A DNA stretch of 64,000 nt from Sphaerisporangium melleum. Lineage in GTDB: Bacteria; Actinomycetota; Actinomycetes; Streptosporangiales; Streptosporangiaceae. The notes beneath the pieces are model-generated. The model was not told where the DNA came from. It searched no databases and saw only the letters and a program-made list of their open reading frames with translations. Of this stretch, positions 1 through 14,086 are shown one piece after another (position 1 is the stretch's first letter; each line of letters opens with the position of its first letter). The stretch covers positions 1-64,000 of the forward strand of contig NZ_BMNT01000039.1 of assembly GCF_014646695.1 (NCBI RefSeq), in the 5' to 3' direction. The translations under genes and the position numbers were made by a program.

Positions 1-98
1 TTGAGCATGGCGTCGAGGACGGCGTCGCTGATCTGGTCGGCGATCTTGTCCGGGTGACCCTCGGTGACCGACTCGGAAGTGAACAGGCGGCGGGACAA
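1..98 (-). CDS. metK: S-adenosylmethionine synthetase, N-terminal fragment
   Basis: The first 32 codons of a gene that runs off the left edge. The translation contains [20 protein letters not shown], the conserved N-terminal ATP/Mg-binding segment of methionine adenosyltransferase, which makes SAM from methionine and ATP. I chose a TTG start at 98-96 because GAGGAG lies about 8 nt upstream. Its place after mihF-gmk-rpoZ-coaBC on the same strand matches the mycobacterial order. Only the N-terminus is visible. Confidence 0.93.
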   Translation of the reverse strand, partial: MSRRLFTSESVTEGHPDKIADQISDAVLDAML

Positions 99-232
99 CT
101 CAGTGGCTCCTCATGCAGCGGCTGCTGACGTCGTTGGCTCGGGCGTGAGACGACCGAAGCGCTCCGCCGAGTGTAGTGCTACCTGGAGCGGCGCCGCGCT
201 ACCGTCCCGATAGTCGGTCACGCCGCCGCGGC

Positions 233-601
233 CTACAGGTCCGGAAGCGGATCTTTCGGCAGATCCCCCGGAGCGAACGCCTCGGCGTCCGCCGCCCCGA
301 CGACCGCGACGTACTCATCGTCGACCTCGAAAACCGTACCACCCAACTCGATCGTGGGCCCGGCACCGAACCGCACCGGTCCGAGCCGTGTGTGCCGGGG
401 ATAGGTCGCCCACACCGCGGCGGGCTCGTACCGGCTGAACACCTTGGTGGCCAGCACGGTTATGGAACGGCCGGTCACGACGATCATGTAGTTGGCCACG
501 CCACCAGAGCGCACCAGAGTGACCGGGAAGACGTAATGGATGTCCTCGCCCGGTGGTAGCAAAGCGCGGCAGCGTCCCCTGATAGCGGCGGTCACCGGCA
601 T
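233..601 (-). CDS. Conserved hypothetical protein, 122 aa
   Basis: A small soluble protein between coaBC and metK on the same strand. I chose the ATG at 601 because GAGAGG lies 9 nt upstream; an in-frame upstream extension to 700 reads as non-coding. The protein is mostly beta-strand-like with alternating hydrophobic residues (HYVFPVTLV, NYMIVVTGRSITVL), ends in an acidic/proline-rich tail, and has no signal peptide or membrane segment. A PH-like fold is a guess from the strand pattern. No function is assigned. Confidence 0.7.
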   Translation of the reverse strand: MPVTAAIRGRCRALLPPGEDIHYVFPVTLVRSGGVANYMIVVTGRSITVLATKVFSRYEPAAVWATYPRHTRLGPVRFGAGPTIELGGTVFEVDDEYVAVVGAADAEAFAPGDLPKDPLPDL

Positions 602-821
602 GGTCAACGCCCTCTCGATCCGGCATCCCACCTGGAGTATCCGCCGGGAAACGCCGGCCATCAAGCGCCTTCGTCCTGGTATGCACGCATGGTCAGGCAC
701 CTGTGGCGGGAAAGCCGCATCAGCGGCACACCACGCCTTTGTCCCGACTCTCCCTTCTTCAGCGGCTCAAGGGGGGAATGGGGCACCTGATCGCGCGGAG
801 CAGGACTCAAGGGAGGCCAGT

Positions 822-877
822 GCCCGACGGCGCGTCGGGCGTCGAGGACCAAGGGGCCCTTCGCCCGTGCGAAGGGC
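822..877 (-). terminator. Two tandem perfect hairpins
   Basis: GCCCGACG/CGTCGGGC (822-840, 3-nt loop) and GCCCTTCGC/GCGAAGGGC (856-877, 4-nt loop) lie downstream of coaBC and before the 122-aa gene. Neither has a T-tract, as is usual for actinobacterial terminators. They probably end or attenuate coaBC transcription; this is inferred from structure and place only. Confidence 0.5.
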
Positions 878-887
878 ATCAAGGGCA

Positions 888-1020
888 GGCCGGGAACTCG
901 GCCGCCACGCGAAGGCGCGGGCCGGGCGCGGGCTCGGCCGCCACGCGAAGACTCAGGCCGGGCGCGGGCTCGGCCGCGCGTGAAGGCTCACCAGAGACGA
1001 GGGCTCGGCCGGGCGTGAAA
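888..1020. repeat. Degenerate direct repeat, about 35 bp unit
   Basis: Three to four head-to-tail copies of a GGCCGGGCGCGGGCTCGGCC-like unit followed by GCGAAG or GTGAAG, beginning near 888, 920, 956 and 1001. The unit decays rightward. It sits in the 458-bp gap (602-1059) after coaBC that also holds the two hairpins; I see nothing else there. It is not a CRISPR array: units are contiguous, with no spacers. Confidence 0.55.
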
Positions 1021-1059
1021 AGGGCCGGGTGAGGCGGGGAACCCGGCCGGGTGGCCGGC

Positions 1060-2283
1060 TCAGGCCAGGCGGGGGGCGATGAGGTCCCACACGGTGTCGG
1101 CGAGCGCCTCTTTGGGGCCACGGGGAACCTCGACCTGGTCGCCGCCGGCCACCAGGACGACGGCGGCGTTGTCCGGGGTGCCGAAGGCCAGCCCCTCCCC
1201 CACCTGGTTGACGACCAGCAGGTCGCAGCCCTTGCGGGCGAGCTTGGCCCGGCCGTTGGCCAGCACGTCGTGGGTCTCGGCGGCGAAGCCGGCGATCACT
1301 GCCGGCGCGGGCCCGGTGCCGTCCCCGCGCCGCTCGCACAGCTCGGCCAGGACGTCCGGATTCTTGGTGAGGTGGATGGGCTCCGGATCGTCCGCCGACT
1401 TCTTGATCTTGATGTCGCTGGGCGCGGCGGGCCGGAAGTCGGCGACGGCGGCCGCCATGACGACGGCATCGGCGCTCTCGGCCGCCGCGAACACGGCCTC
1501 CCGCAACTCCAGCGCGGAGGCCACGCGCACCACGGTGGCGCCCGCGGGGTCGGGAAGGGCGACGTTCGCCGCGACCAGGGTCACCTCGGCGCCGCGGGCC
1601 ACCGCCGTACGGGCCAGGGCGTACCCCTGCAGGCCGGAGGAGCGGTTGCCGATGAAGCGGACCGGATCGACGGCCTCGCGCGTGCCGCCGGCGGAGACCA
1701 CCACCCGGCGTCCGGTGAGGTCGCGCCCGCGGCCGGACAGGACACGCCGGCAGACCTCGAAGATCTCGGCCGGGTCGGGGAGCCGGCCGGGGCCGGTGTC
1801 GGCGCCGGTCAGCCGGCCGACGGCCGGGTCGATGACGAGCGAGCCGCGCTCGCGCAGAGTGGCGACATTGGCGCGGGTGGCCGGGTGCTCCCACATCTCG
1901 GTGTGCATGGCCGGGGCGAAGACCACCGGGCACCGTGCGGTGAGCAGGGTGTTGGTGAGCAGGTCGCCCGCCAGCCCGTGGGCGGCCCTGGCCAGGATGT
2001 CGGCGGTCGCGGGCGCGACCACGACGAGGTCGGCGCCCTGCCCGATGCGGACGTGCGGCACCTCGTGGACCGACTCCCACACCTCGCTGGTGACGGGGTT
2101 GCCGGACAGGGCGGCCCAGGTGGGCTCGCCGACGAAGCGCAGCGCGTCACGCGTCGGAACGACCCGGACGTCGTGCCCCGACTCGGTGAACAGCCGGAGC
2201 AGCTCGCACGCCTTGTACGCGGCGATGCCCGCGCCGACGCCGAGCACGACGCTCGGCCTGACGCGGCCCTGGCTCGCCATCAC
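1060..2283 (-). CDS. coaBC: Bifunctional phosphopantothenoylcysteine decarboxylase/phosphopantothenate-cysteine ligase
   Basis: Catalyses two coenzyme A steps: coupling of 4'-phosphopantothenate to cysteine (CoaB) and decarboxylation of the product (CoaC). At 407 aa it is full length. The N-terminal flavoprotein domain (about 1-185) has the catalytic HVRIG histidine (H77) and PAMHTEMW (125-131); the C-terminal ligase domain has AGGTREAVDPVRFIGNRSSG and AAAVADFRPA...KIKK. The flap reads RLTGADTGPGR, without the cysteine of the E. coli ACGD motif; as I recall, mycobacterial CoaBC also lacks it. Start is GTG 2283 or the adjacent ATG 2280; no clear SD decides. It lies downstream of rpoZ. Confidence 0.96.
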   Translation of the reverse strand: MMASQGRVRPSVVLGVGAGIAAYKACELLRLFTESGHDVRVVPTRDALRFVGEPTWAALSGNPVTSEVWESVHEVPHVRIGQGADLVVVAPATADILARAAHGLAGDLLTNTLLTARCPVVFAPAMHTEMWEHPATRANVATLRERGSLVIDPAVGRLTGADTGPGRLPDPAEIFEVCRRVLSGRGRDLTGRRVVVSAGGTREAVDPVRFIGNRSSGLQGYALARTAVARGAEVTLVAANVALPDPAGATVVRVASALELREAVFAAAESADAVVMAAAVADFRPAAPSDIKIKKSADDPEPIHLTKNPDVLAELCERRGDGTGPAPAVIAGFAAETHDVLANGRAKLARKGCDLLVVNQVGEGLAFGTPDNAAVVLVAGGDQVEVPRGPKEALADTVWDLIAPRLA

Positions 2284-2332
2284 GGTCGTCCGGATCGAAA
2301 ATCGAAAAGGGGTGTCGCCGTCGCCTTGGAGG

Positions 2333-2596
2333 TCAGCCCTCGATGGGCTCGGAGCTCAGCAGCCCCTCGGAGATCTCGCGCAGCGCGATGGACAACGGCT
2401 TCTCCTGGGCGTGCGTCTCCACCAGGGGCCCGACGTACTCCAGCAGGCCCTCGCCGAGCTGGGAGTAGTAGGCGTTGATCTGGCGGGCGCGCTTCGCGCC
2501 CATGATGACCAGGCTGTACTTGCTGTCGACGACCTCAAGCAGCTGGTCGATCGGCGGGTTGGTGATGCCTTCGGCAACCGGGGCAGTGCCTGCCAC
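2333..2596 (-). CDS. rpoZ: RNA polymerase omega subunit
   Basis: An 87-aa omega subunit that supports beta' folding and core RNA polymerase assembly. The conserved segment [29 protein letters not shown] carries the omega signature. GTG start at 2596 with AGGAGG 8 nt upstream. It sits between gmk and coaBC, the standard actinobacterial order, and is about the usual length for the phylum. Confidence 0.96.
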   Translation of the reverse strand: MAGTAPVAEGITNPPIDQLLEVVDSKYSLVIMGAKRARQINAYYSQLGEGLLEYVGPLVETHAQEKPLSIALREISEGLLSSEPIEG

Positions 2597-2692
2597 GTCG
2601 TCGGCCTCCTCGGAATGTCGAGTCTTCGGTCTTGGCCTCGAAGGATACCAAGTGCAAACGGCGGGGCCGACTCGATCAGGCCGGGCCGATCT

Positions 2693-3286
2693 TCACTTGA
2701 GCAAGGCTACCAGGCGGTCGCACACATCCCCGACGGCCGTGTTGACCAGGGAGAGATCGAACTCCTTCTCGGCCGCCAGCTCGACGCGCCCTGCGGCCAG
2801 ACGGCGCGCGATGACGTCCTCGGGCTCGGTGCCGCGCCCGCGCAGGCGGCTCTCCAGCTCCTCCCAGCTCGGGGGAGCCAGGAAGACCAGCAGGGCCTCG
2901 GGCATGGACTCGCGCACCTGCCGCGCCCCCTGGAGGTCGATCTCCAGCAGCGTCGGCACGCCCTCGGCGAGCTTGCGCTCGACCGGCGCGCGGGGCGTCC
3001 CGTACCGGTTGCCGGCGAACTCCGCCCATTCGAGCAGCTCGCCTGCGGCGACCAGCCGGTCGAACTCCTCGCCGGTGGCGAAGTAGTACTCGACGCCGTG
3101 GGTCTCGCCGGGACGGGGGGTCCGGGTGGTCACCGAGACCGACAGCCACACCTCGGGGTGGGACCGCCGAAGCTCGGCGACGACCGTGGACTTGCCGACG
3201 CCCGACGGGCCGGACAGGACCGTGAGGCGTTTCCCCGTCGGTCCGGAGGAGACGTTCGTCGCCTCCGGACTCCCGGATGGAGGCAT
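2693..3286 (-). CDS. gmk: Guanylate kinase
   Basis: Phosphorylates GMP to GDP with ATP. The chosen start (ATG 3286) gives 197 aa with the P-loop GPSGVGKS at 26-33, the GMP-binding [10 protein letters not shown]...GVEYYF segment, and [12 protein letters not shown]. The frame stays open upstream, and a GTG at 3370 preceded by a G-rich run would add 28 residues. I prefer the shorter start because homologues have about 20 residues before [10 protein letters not shown], but the SD there (GGTGA, 4 nt) is weak. It lies between mihF and rpoZ. Confidence 0.93.
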   Translation of the reverse strand: MPPSGSPEATNVSSGPTGKRLTVLSGPSGVGKSTVVAELRRSHPEVWLSVSVTTRTPRPGETHGVEYYFATGEEFDRLVAAGELLEWAEFAGNRYGTPRAPVERKLAEGVPTLLEIDLQGARQVRESMPEALLVFLAPPSWEELESRLRGRGTEPEDVIARRLAAGRVELAAEKEFDLSLVNTAVGDVCDRLVALLK

Positions 3287-3407
3287 GGAATCACCGTCAC
3301 GTGTCCCGAACCCCCCGAAAACGGGAGCCTCGCGAGCTCCGCCCTCTTCGGGCCAGGACGTACCGGTCACACCACACCCCCCGTGATTCTTGTTCCGCGA
3401 GCCGAGA

Positions 3408-3731
3408 TCAGCTCTCGGCGCCGCCGAACTCGCGCTCCAGAGCGGCGCGCTGGTTCGCGCCGAGGCCCCGTACACGACGGGACTCGGCGATACCGAGCCG
3501 CTCCATGAGCTGCTTGGCGCGGACCTTGCCCACGCCGGGGAGCGACTCCAAAAGTGCCGACACCTTCATCTTGCCGATGACGTCGTCGGTCTGACCATCC
3601 TTCAGCACCTCAGCCAGAGAAACCGCGCCGTGCTTCAGCCGGTTCTTGACCTCGGCACGCTCCTTGCGGGCCTTGGCAGCCTTCTCCAGGGCTGCGGCGC
3701 GCTGCTCGGGGGTCAGGGGAGGAAGAGCCAC
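3408..3731 (-). CDS. mihF: Actinobacterial integration host factor (mIHF)
   Basis: A small nucleoid-associated protein, unrelated in fold to enterobacterial IHF, that bends DNA. The 107-aa sequence opens [20 protein letters not shown] and contains a helix-two-turn-helix-like module ([20 protein letters not shown]) with the conserved GVGK...[11 protein letters not shown] basic tail. GTG start at 3731 with AGGTGA upstream. It is followed by gmk as in mycobacteria and streptomycetes, and has its own promoter candidate at 3777-3805. Confidence 0.95.
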   Translation of the reverse strand: MALPPLTPEQRAAALEKAAKARKERAEVKNRLKHGAVSLAEVLKDGQTDDVIGKMKVSALLESLPGVGKVRAKQLMERLGIAESRRVRGLGANQRAALEREFGGAES

Positions 3732-3776
3732 GCCGGGTCACCTCGAATTTCTGTCGATGTACTCGGACGGGAGGGG

Positions 3777-3805
3777 AAACTAGCTGGTCTTGGGCCTACA
3801 AGCAA
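3777..3805 (-). promoter_or_regulatory. Promoter candidate for mihF
   Basis: On the minus strand TTGCTT (3805-3800), a 17-bp spacer, and TAGTTT (3782-3777), placing the start about 40 nt before the mihF GTG. The stretch is markedly AT-richer than its surroundings. Found by inspection only. Confidence 0.45.
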
Positions 3806-3904
3806 CGTCAAGCCCAGTTTCTCCCCACAAGAAATTCATTTCATCACCCAGCGTGTTCATCCGGTCGCGATGCGTCGACAAAACCCGCCTGTACTGGCGC
3901 CTCA

Positions 3905-4138
3905 CGGGCTAGTCCGGTCGGTCGGCAGAGCCCTCATCGGGCTAGTCCGTCCGGACCCGAAAAGATCATCCCCCCGATCTCGCCGAGCGTCCCTCCCCCG
4001 CCGCCCCAACCCCCTTCCGAGCCCCTTTCCGCGGCCCCCGCGGCCTTCCCGCCCCCCGAACTCGTGGCCCCAAGGGCGCACGAGCCGCCGAGCGGAGCAA
4101 GGCCGCGCCACGAGCACGCCGAGCGAAGCGAGGCCAAT
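3905..4138. repeat. Short duplications in the pyrF-mihF gap
   Basis: The 423-bp gap 3732-4154 carries a 12-bp direct repeat CGGGCTAGTCCG (3905-3916 and 3938-3949) and an imperfect 30-bp tandem duplication (4079-4108 and 4109-4138) with the core CGCCGAGCG(G/A)AGC(A/G)AGGCC. No credible gene is visible there. It separates the end of the pyr operon from mihF, so it may hold termination signals. Confidence 0.5.
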
Positions 4139-4154
4139 AGACGCAGCACAAAAC

Positions 4155-4850
4155 TCAGTTCAGGACGCGGCGGAGGGCCGCGGCGATGCCCGCGGCCGCG
4201 GCGCCGGGGTCGGCGGAGCCGGTGATCGGGCGTCCGATGACGAGCAGGTCGGCTCCGTCGGCGATCGCCTGCTCGGGGGTCGCGACCCTGGCCTGATCCT
4301 GGGTGCTCGCGCCGGCGGGCCGCACGCCCGGGGTGATGAGTTTGATGTCCGGCCCGACCTCGGCGCGTACGGCGGCCACCTCGCGCGGGGAGCAGACCAG
4401 GGCCTGGGCGCCCGCGCCGACGGCCTCGACGGCCAGACGGCGCACGGCGTCACCGGCGGGTCCCCTGACACCAAGGCGTTCGAGATCGGCCTCTGAGAGC
4501 GACGTCAGGGCCGTCACGGCGGCGATGGTGGTGCTCGGCAGGGCGTCGACCGCGGCGCGGATCATCGGGCCGCCTCCGGACGCGTGGACGGTCAGGATGT
4601 GCGGCTTGAGCCGCGCGACGGCCTTGGCCGCTCCGGCGACGGTGTTCGGGATGTCGTGGAGTTTGAGGTCGAGGAAGATCTGGACGCCGGAGGCGCCTCG
4701 TACGGAGGCGATCACGTCGGGTCCGTATCGCAGGTAGAGTTCGAGGCCGACCTTCACGGTGCTCACGTGCGGCGTCACCAGGGCAGCCCAGCGGGCCGCC
4801 GTCTCCAGATCGGGTGCGTCCAGGGCGACGGCGATGGGTGCGGACGTCAA
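4155..4850 (-). CDS. pyrF: Orotidine 5'-phosphate decarboxylase
   Basis: Converts OMP to UMP, the last de novo pyrimidine step. The TTG start at 4850 overlaps the pyrD stop (TTGA) and has GGAGGAG about 8 nt upstream; the product is 231 aa. The catalytic DLKLHDIPNT motif (Asp-Lys-Asp) is intact, followed by ALTSLSEADL, ITPGVRP and a phosphate-binding VIGRPI. It is the short (about 230 aa) family rather than the long mycobacterial/Myxococcus type. Last gene of the pyr operon. Confidence 0.96.
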   Translation of the reverse strand: MTSAPIAVALDAPDLETAARWAALVTPHVSTVKVGLELYLRYGPDVIASVRGASGVQIFLDLKLHDIPNTVAGAAKAVARLKPHILTVHASGGGPMIRAAVDALPSTTIAAVTALTSLSEADLERLGVRGPAGDAVRRLAVEAVGAGAQALVCSPREVAAVRAEVGPDIKLITPGVRPAGASTQDQARVATPEQAIADGADLLVIGRPITGSADPGAAAAGIAAALRRVLN

Positions 4851-5836
4851 AGTGAGCTCTCCTCCAGGTCGATGCGGTGCCGGGGCCCCGCCCCGGGTGG
4901 CCGGTGCGCGAGGCCGACGGCGTCGGCGAGCCGCTCGAAGCCGCGCTCTTTGAGCAGGTCTTCGAGCTCCCGCAGAATCCGCAGGCAAGCGTAGGGGTCG
5001 TGGAACAGTGCGGTGCCCACCGAGACGGCGCAGGCGCCGGCCAGGATGAGCTCCAGGGCGTCCCTGCCGGTCATGACGCCGCCCATGCCGACGATGGGCA
5101 CTCCGGGCAGCGCGGCGTGCACCTGCCACAGGCAGCGCACGGCGAGCGGGCGGATGGCGGGGCCGGACAGCCCGCCGGTGCCGGCGGCGAGCGACGGGCG
5201 CATGGTCTCGACGTCGATGCTCATGCCGAGCGGGCTGTTGATCAGGGCGAGGGCGTCGGCGCCGCCGTCGACGCAGGCGCGGGCGACGGCGACGATGTCG
5301 GCGACGTCGGGGGCGAGTTTGGCCACCACGGGGACGTCGTAGCGCATGGTGGCGCGCACCGAGGCGAGCACTTCGGCCGAGGCGGCGGGGTCGCGGGCGA
5401 AGACCCGGCCGAGGTCCTCGACGTTGGGGCACGACAGGTTGACCTCGACGGCGGTCACGCCGGGCGCGTCGGCGAGCCTGCGCGCCAGCGCGGTGTACTC
5501 CGCGACGCTGCCGCCGGCGATGGACACCACGGCCCGCGCGCCGCGGTCGGCCAGCAGGGGCAGCTCGCGGTCGAGGAAGACCTCGATGCCCGGCCCCTGC
5601 AGCCCCACGGCGTTGAGCATGCCCGAGGGCGTCTCGGCCATGCGCGGGGTGGGCCGTCCGGCGCGGGGGGCCATGGTGATCGAGTGGGTGACCAGCGCGC
5701 CGAGCCGGGACAGGTCGAAGAACTGGGAGAGCTCGGCGCCGGAGGCGGCGCACCCGGCGGCCGTGGTGATCGGGTTGGGCAGCTCGACGTGCGCCAGGTA
5801 TGTGCGCATATCAACTGACATTTCGGGTGTGAGCAC
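4847..5836 (-). CDS. pyrD: Dihydroorotate dehydrogenase, class 1B catalytic subunit
   Basis: Oxidises dihydroorotate to orotate using FMN. The NLSCPN motif (133-138) provides the active-site Cys136 typical of class 1 enzymes, and pyrK alongside shows the heterotetrameric, NAD-linked 1B type. The start is uncertain: GTG 5836 sits within 3-4 nt of AGGAGG, while ATG 5821 and ATG 5809 lie further on; the conserved domain begins at MRTYLAHVELPNP (5809). It overlaps the pyrK end, implying translational coupling. Confidence 0.94.
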   Translation of the reverse strand: MLTPEMSVDMRTYLAHVELPNPITTAAGCAASGAELSQFFDLSRLGALVTHSITMAPRAGRPTPRMAETPSGMLNAVGLQGPGIEVFLDRELPLLADRGARAVVSIAGGSVAEYTALARRLADAPGVTAVEVNLSCPNVEDLGRVFARDPAASAEVLASVRATMRYDVPVVAKLAPDVADIVAVARACVDGGADALALINSPLGMSIDVETMRPSLAAGTGGLSGPAIRPLAVRCLWQVHAALPGVPIVGMGGVMTGRDALELILAGACAVSVGTALFHDPYACLRILRELEDLLKERGFERLADAVGLAHRPPGAGPRHRIDLEESSL

Positions 5837-6707
5837 CTCCCTCCTGTGCTCGTCCCCCAGGCGCCCCCAGGGCGTCGAACGGGATCGTCCCGACGTCCTC
5901 GAACCGCACCCGCTCGCCCCGGAAGACCGGCCCCTCCACGCACGAGCGCACCATGCGGGTCACGCCGTCCTCGCCGATCACCGGGATCACGCACGTCATG
6001 CAGACGCCGTACCCACAGGCCATCGCCTCCTCCACGCTGACCTGCACCGGGATGTCGAACTCCACGGCGACCGCCGTCACCCCGCGCAGCATGGCCATCG
6101 GCCCGGCGGCGTAGACCACGTCGGCGCGCGCGTCGGCGATCACCGACGGCAGCGCGTCGGTGACCCGCCCACGCAGGCCCAGAGAGCCGTCCTCGGTGGT
6201 GAGGGTGGTGGTCTCCCCCATGCGACGGGCGCGCAAGGCGCCGAAGACCCGGTCGGCCGAGGCCGCGCCGAGCACGAAGTCGACGCGGCAGCCGCGCTGC
6301 TGCAGGCTGTCGGCCAGCGCGAACAGCGACGCCGAGCCGTACTCCCCGCCGACCAGCACGCAGGCGCACGGGTCGCGCGGCAGCGGGAACGGCCGGCCGA
6401 GCGGCCCGACCAGGTCCAGGGTGTCCCTGGCCTTGCGCTCGGCCAGCCATGAGGTGCCCGGCCCGCGCACGGCGAAGACGAACTCCACCGTGCCGCCGTA
6501 GTCGGGCTTGACGTCGTGCACCGAGAAGGCCCGGCGGGCCGGCATGGAGGTGTGCGGCCCGCCCACGGCCACCGTGACGAAGTGGCCGGGGCGGAAGCGC
6601 TCGGCGATGCCGGGCGCGACCACGGTCAGGGCGTGGTAGGCATCGACGCGGCGCGTCGTCAGCACCGTGCCGGTCACCTGCACCGGAGAAACGGCCGTCT
6701 CCCCCAC
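5811..6707 (-). CDS. pyrK: Dihydroorotate dehydrogenase electron transfer subunit
   Basis: Iron-sulfur flavoprotein that passes electrons from PyrD to NAD+. At 298 aa it shows an FAD-binding barrel (about 10-105), a nucleotide-binding domain, and a C-terminal [2Fe-2S] site with C231, C236, C239 and C256 (C-X4-C-X2-C-X16-C). GTG start at 6707 is 13 nt after the carB stop; GGGAGG abuts it closely, so the start is not certain. It precedes and overlaps pyrD. Confidence 0.95.
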   Translation of the reverse strand: MGETAVSPVQVTGTVLTTRRVDAYHALTVVAPGIAERFRPGHFVTVAVGGPHTSMPARRAFSVHDVKPDYGGTVEFVFAVRGPGTSWLAERKARDTLDLVGPLGRPFPLPRDPCACVLVGGEYGSASLFALADSLQQRGCRVDFVLGAASADRVFGALRARRMGETTTLTTEDGSLGLRGRVTDALPSVIADARADVVYAAGPMAMLRGVTAVAVEFDIPVQVSVEEAMACGYGVCMTCVIPVIGEDGVTRMVRSCVEGPVFRGERVRFEDVGTIPFDALGAPGGRAQEGGAHTRNVS

Positions 6708-6720
6708 CTCCCGCCGGGCG

Positions 6721-10003
<3,283 letters not shown>

Positions 10004-10011
<8 letters not shown>

Positions 10012-11152
10012 GCGTGCCACCCTTCTTGGTGTCCGGGCGCGCCATCAGGGCGCAGAACTCGTCGAACAGGCCGGCGGCGTCGTGCGGACCGGCAGCGGCC
10101 TCGGGGTGGTACTGGACGCTGAACGCCGGTCGGTCGAGCAGGCGCAGCCCCTCCACGCAGCCGTCGTTGAGGTTGACATGACTGACCTCGGCCCGGCCAT
10201 ACGGCGTGTCGAACGGGCCGTCGACCGGGGCGTCGACCGCGAAGCCGTGGTTGTGCGCCGAGATGTCCACCTTGCCGGTGCGGCGGTCCTGCACCGGCTG
10301 GTTCACGCCCCGGTGCCCGTAGCGCAGCTTGTAGGTGCCGAGGCCCAGGGCGCGGCCGAGGATCTGGTTGCCGAAGCAGATGCCGAAGACCGGCCGGCCC
10401 GCCTCGAGGACGCCGGTCAGCGCCTCGACGGCGTAGTCGGCGGTCGCCGGGTCGCCGGGCCCGTTGGACAGGAACACCCCATCGGGGTCCAGGGCGAGGA
10501 TGTCGGCGGCCGTCGCGCCCGCGGGCAGCACGTGCACCTCGCACCCGCGCTCGGCCAGCAGCCGCGGGGTCATCGCCTTGATGCCGAGGTCCACCGCGGC
10601 CACGGTGAAGCGCTTGTCCCCGCGGGCCGGGACGACGTACGGCTCGGCGGTGGAGACCTGCTTGGCCAGGTCGGCGCCGATCATCGACGGGCTCGCCAGC
10701 ACCCGCTCGACCAGCTCCTCGACCGGGGCGGTGGGGGCGGTGAACACGCCGGCGCGCATGGCGCCGCGCTCGCGCAGGTGGCGGGTGAGCGCGCGCGTTC
10801 CCGGCATGGCGATGCCGACGACGCCCTGGCGGCGCAGCTCCTCGTCCAGCGAGCGGCGGGAGCGCCAGTTGGACGGGACCCGGGCCAGCTGGCGGACGAC
10901 GTACCCGGCGACCCAGACGCGCGAGGACTCCGGGTCCTCGTCGTTGACCCCGGTGTTGCCGATGTGCGGCGCGGTCATCGCGACGATCTGCCGGTGGTAG
11001 GAGGGGTCGGTGAGTGTCTCCTGGTAACCGGTCATGCCGGTGTTGAACACCATCTCACCGAAGGTCTCGCCTTCGGCGCCGTAGGCGGCGCCGTGGAAGA
11101 CCCGGCCGTCCTCCAGCACGAGGACGGCCGATCCGGTGGTCGCGAGCGTCAC
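10004..11152 (-). CDS. carA: Carbamoyl phosphate synthase small subunit (glutaminase)
   Basis: Hydrolyses glutamine and channels ammonia to CarB. 382 aa. The N-terminal CPSase_sm domain starts [15 protein letters not shown]; the C-terminal class I glutamine amidotransferase domain has the catalytic Cys in [12 protein letters not shown] and the His-Glu in SVQYHPEA. The GTG start at 11152 overlaps the pyrC stop as GTGA. Mid-operon position is standard. Confidence 0.96.
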
Positions 11153-12449
11153 GTGAGCTTCCCTTCGAGAACGGTGGGCCGGCCGCGCAGGAACGTGGCG
11201 ACGACCCGCCCCGGCAGGGTCATGCCCTGGTAGGGGGTGTTGCGGCTCTTGGAGGCGAACCCGCCCGGCTCGACCGTCCGGCGCACGGAGGGGTCGAACA
11301 GGGTGAGGTTCGCGGGGGTGCCGGCGGCGAGCGGGCCGCCGTGCCCGTCGAGGCGCCCGATGCGGGCGGGACGGGCGGACATCCGGTCGGCCACGCCCGC
11401 CCAGTCGAGCAGCCCGGTCTCGACCATGGCCTCCTGGACCACCGACAGGGCGGTCTCCAGGCCGATCATGCCCATGGCCGCGGCGGGCCACTCGGTCTCC
11501 TTGTCCTCGACCGGGTGGGGGGCGTGGTCGGTGGCGACGCAGTCGATGGTGCCGTCGGCGAGCGCCTCGCGCAGCGCCTGGACGTCCGCCGCGGTGCGCA
11601 GCGGCGGGTTGACCTTGTAGATCGGGTTGTAGGAGCCGGTCGGCGAGCTCTCGGCGCAGGAGTCGGTGAGCAGCAGGTGGTGCGGGGTCACCTCGGCGGT
11701 GACGTCCCAGCCCTTGGACTTGGCCCAGCGGATGATCTCGACCGATCCGGCGGTGGAGACGTGGCAGATGTGCAGCCGGGAGCCGACGTGCGCCGCCAGC
11801 AGGCAGTCGCGCGCGATGATGGCCTCCTCGGCGACGGCCGGCCAGCCGGTCAGCCCGAGGCGGCCGGACACGGCGCCCTCGTTCATCTGCGCGCCCTCGG
11901 TCAGGCGGGGCTCCTGGGCGTGCTGGGCCACCACCCCGTCGAACGCCTTGACGTACTCAAGGGCGCGGCGCATCAGGACGGCGTCGGAGACGCACACCCC
12001 GTCGTCGGAGAAGACCCGCACCCGGGCGGCGCTGTCGGCCATCGCGCCGAGCTCGGCGAGCTGCCGGCCGGCCAGGCCCGCGGTGACCGCGCCGACCGGC
12101 CGCACGTCGCAGTGCCCGGCCTCCTGGCCGAGGCGGTAGACCTGCTCCACGACGCCGGCGGTGTCGGCGACCGGGGAGGTGTTGGCCATCGCGTGGACGG
12201 CGGTGTACCCGCCGAGGGCCGCGGCGGCGGTGCCGGACTCGACGGTCTCGGCGTCCTCGCGGCCCGGCTCGCGCAGGTGGGTGTGCAGGTCGACCAGGCC
12301 GGGCAGGGCGATCAGCCCGCCGGCGTCGACGTGCCCGGCGCCGGGGGCGTCCACCGTGCCGGGGGCGCCGATCTCGGCGACGTAGCCGTCCTTGAGCAGG
12401 ATGTCACGGGGGTCGCCCCCGAGCACCCGGGCGCCCCTGAGAAGGTAGG

Positions 12450-12453
<4 letters not shown>
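11149..12453 (-). CDS. pyrC: Dihydroorotase
   Basis: Cyclises carbamoyl aspartate to dihydroorotate. 434 aa, class I (multi-domain-type) dihydroorotase, with the zinc-binding [10 protein letters not shown] motif near residue 60, [10 protein letters not shown], and the catalytic [13 protein letters not shown]. The GTG start at 12453 overlaps the pyrB stop (GTGA), and the pyrC stop overlaps carA in the same way, so pyrB-pyrC-carA are translationally coupled. Confidence 0.96.
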
Positions 12454-14035
<1,582 letters not shown>

Positions 14036-14055
14036 TTAAAGGAACCGGCGCCCCC

Positions 14056-14086
14056 ACGTTAGCAGCCCTGTGCCGGACGCTCGGAA
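14056..14086 (-). promoter_or_regulatory. Promoter candidate for the pyr operon
   Basis: TAACGT (14061-14056) with TTCCGA 19 bp upstream (14086-14081) would start RNA near 14049, so the PyrR loop would fall in a leader of about 50 nt. The -35 is weak. Low confidence. Confidence 0.35.

Noticed and set aside
888-1020. Possible CRISPR array
   Set aside because: Units are adjacent and degenerate with no unique spacers, and no cas genes are present.
3287-3475. N-terminal extension of guanylate kinase into the mihF end
   Set aside because: It overlaps mihF coding sequence and has no resemblance to the family; homologues start about 20 residues before the P-loop region.
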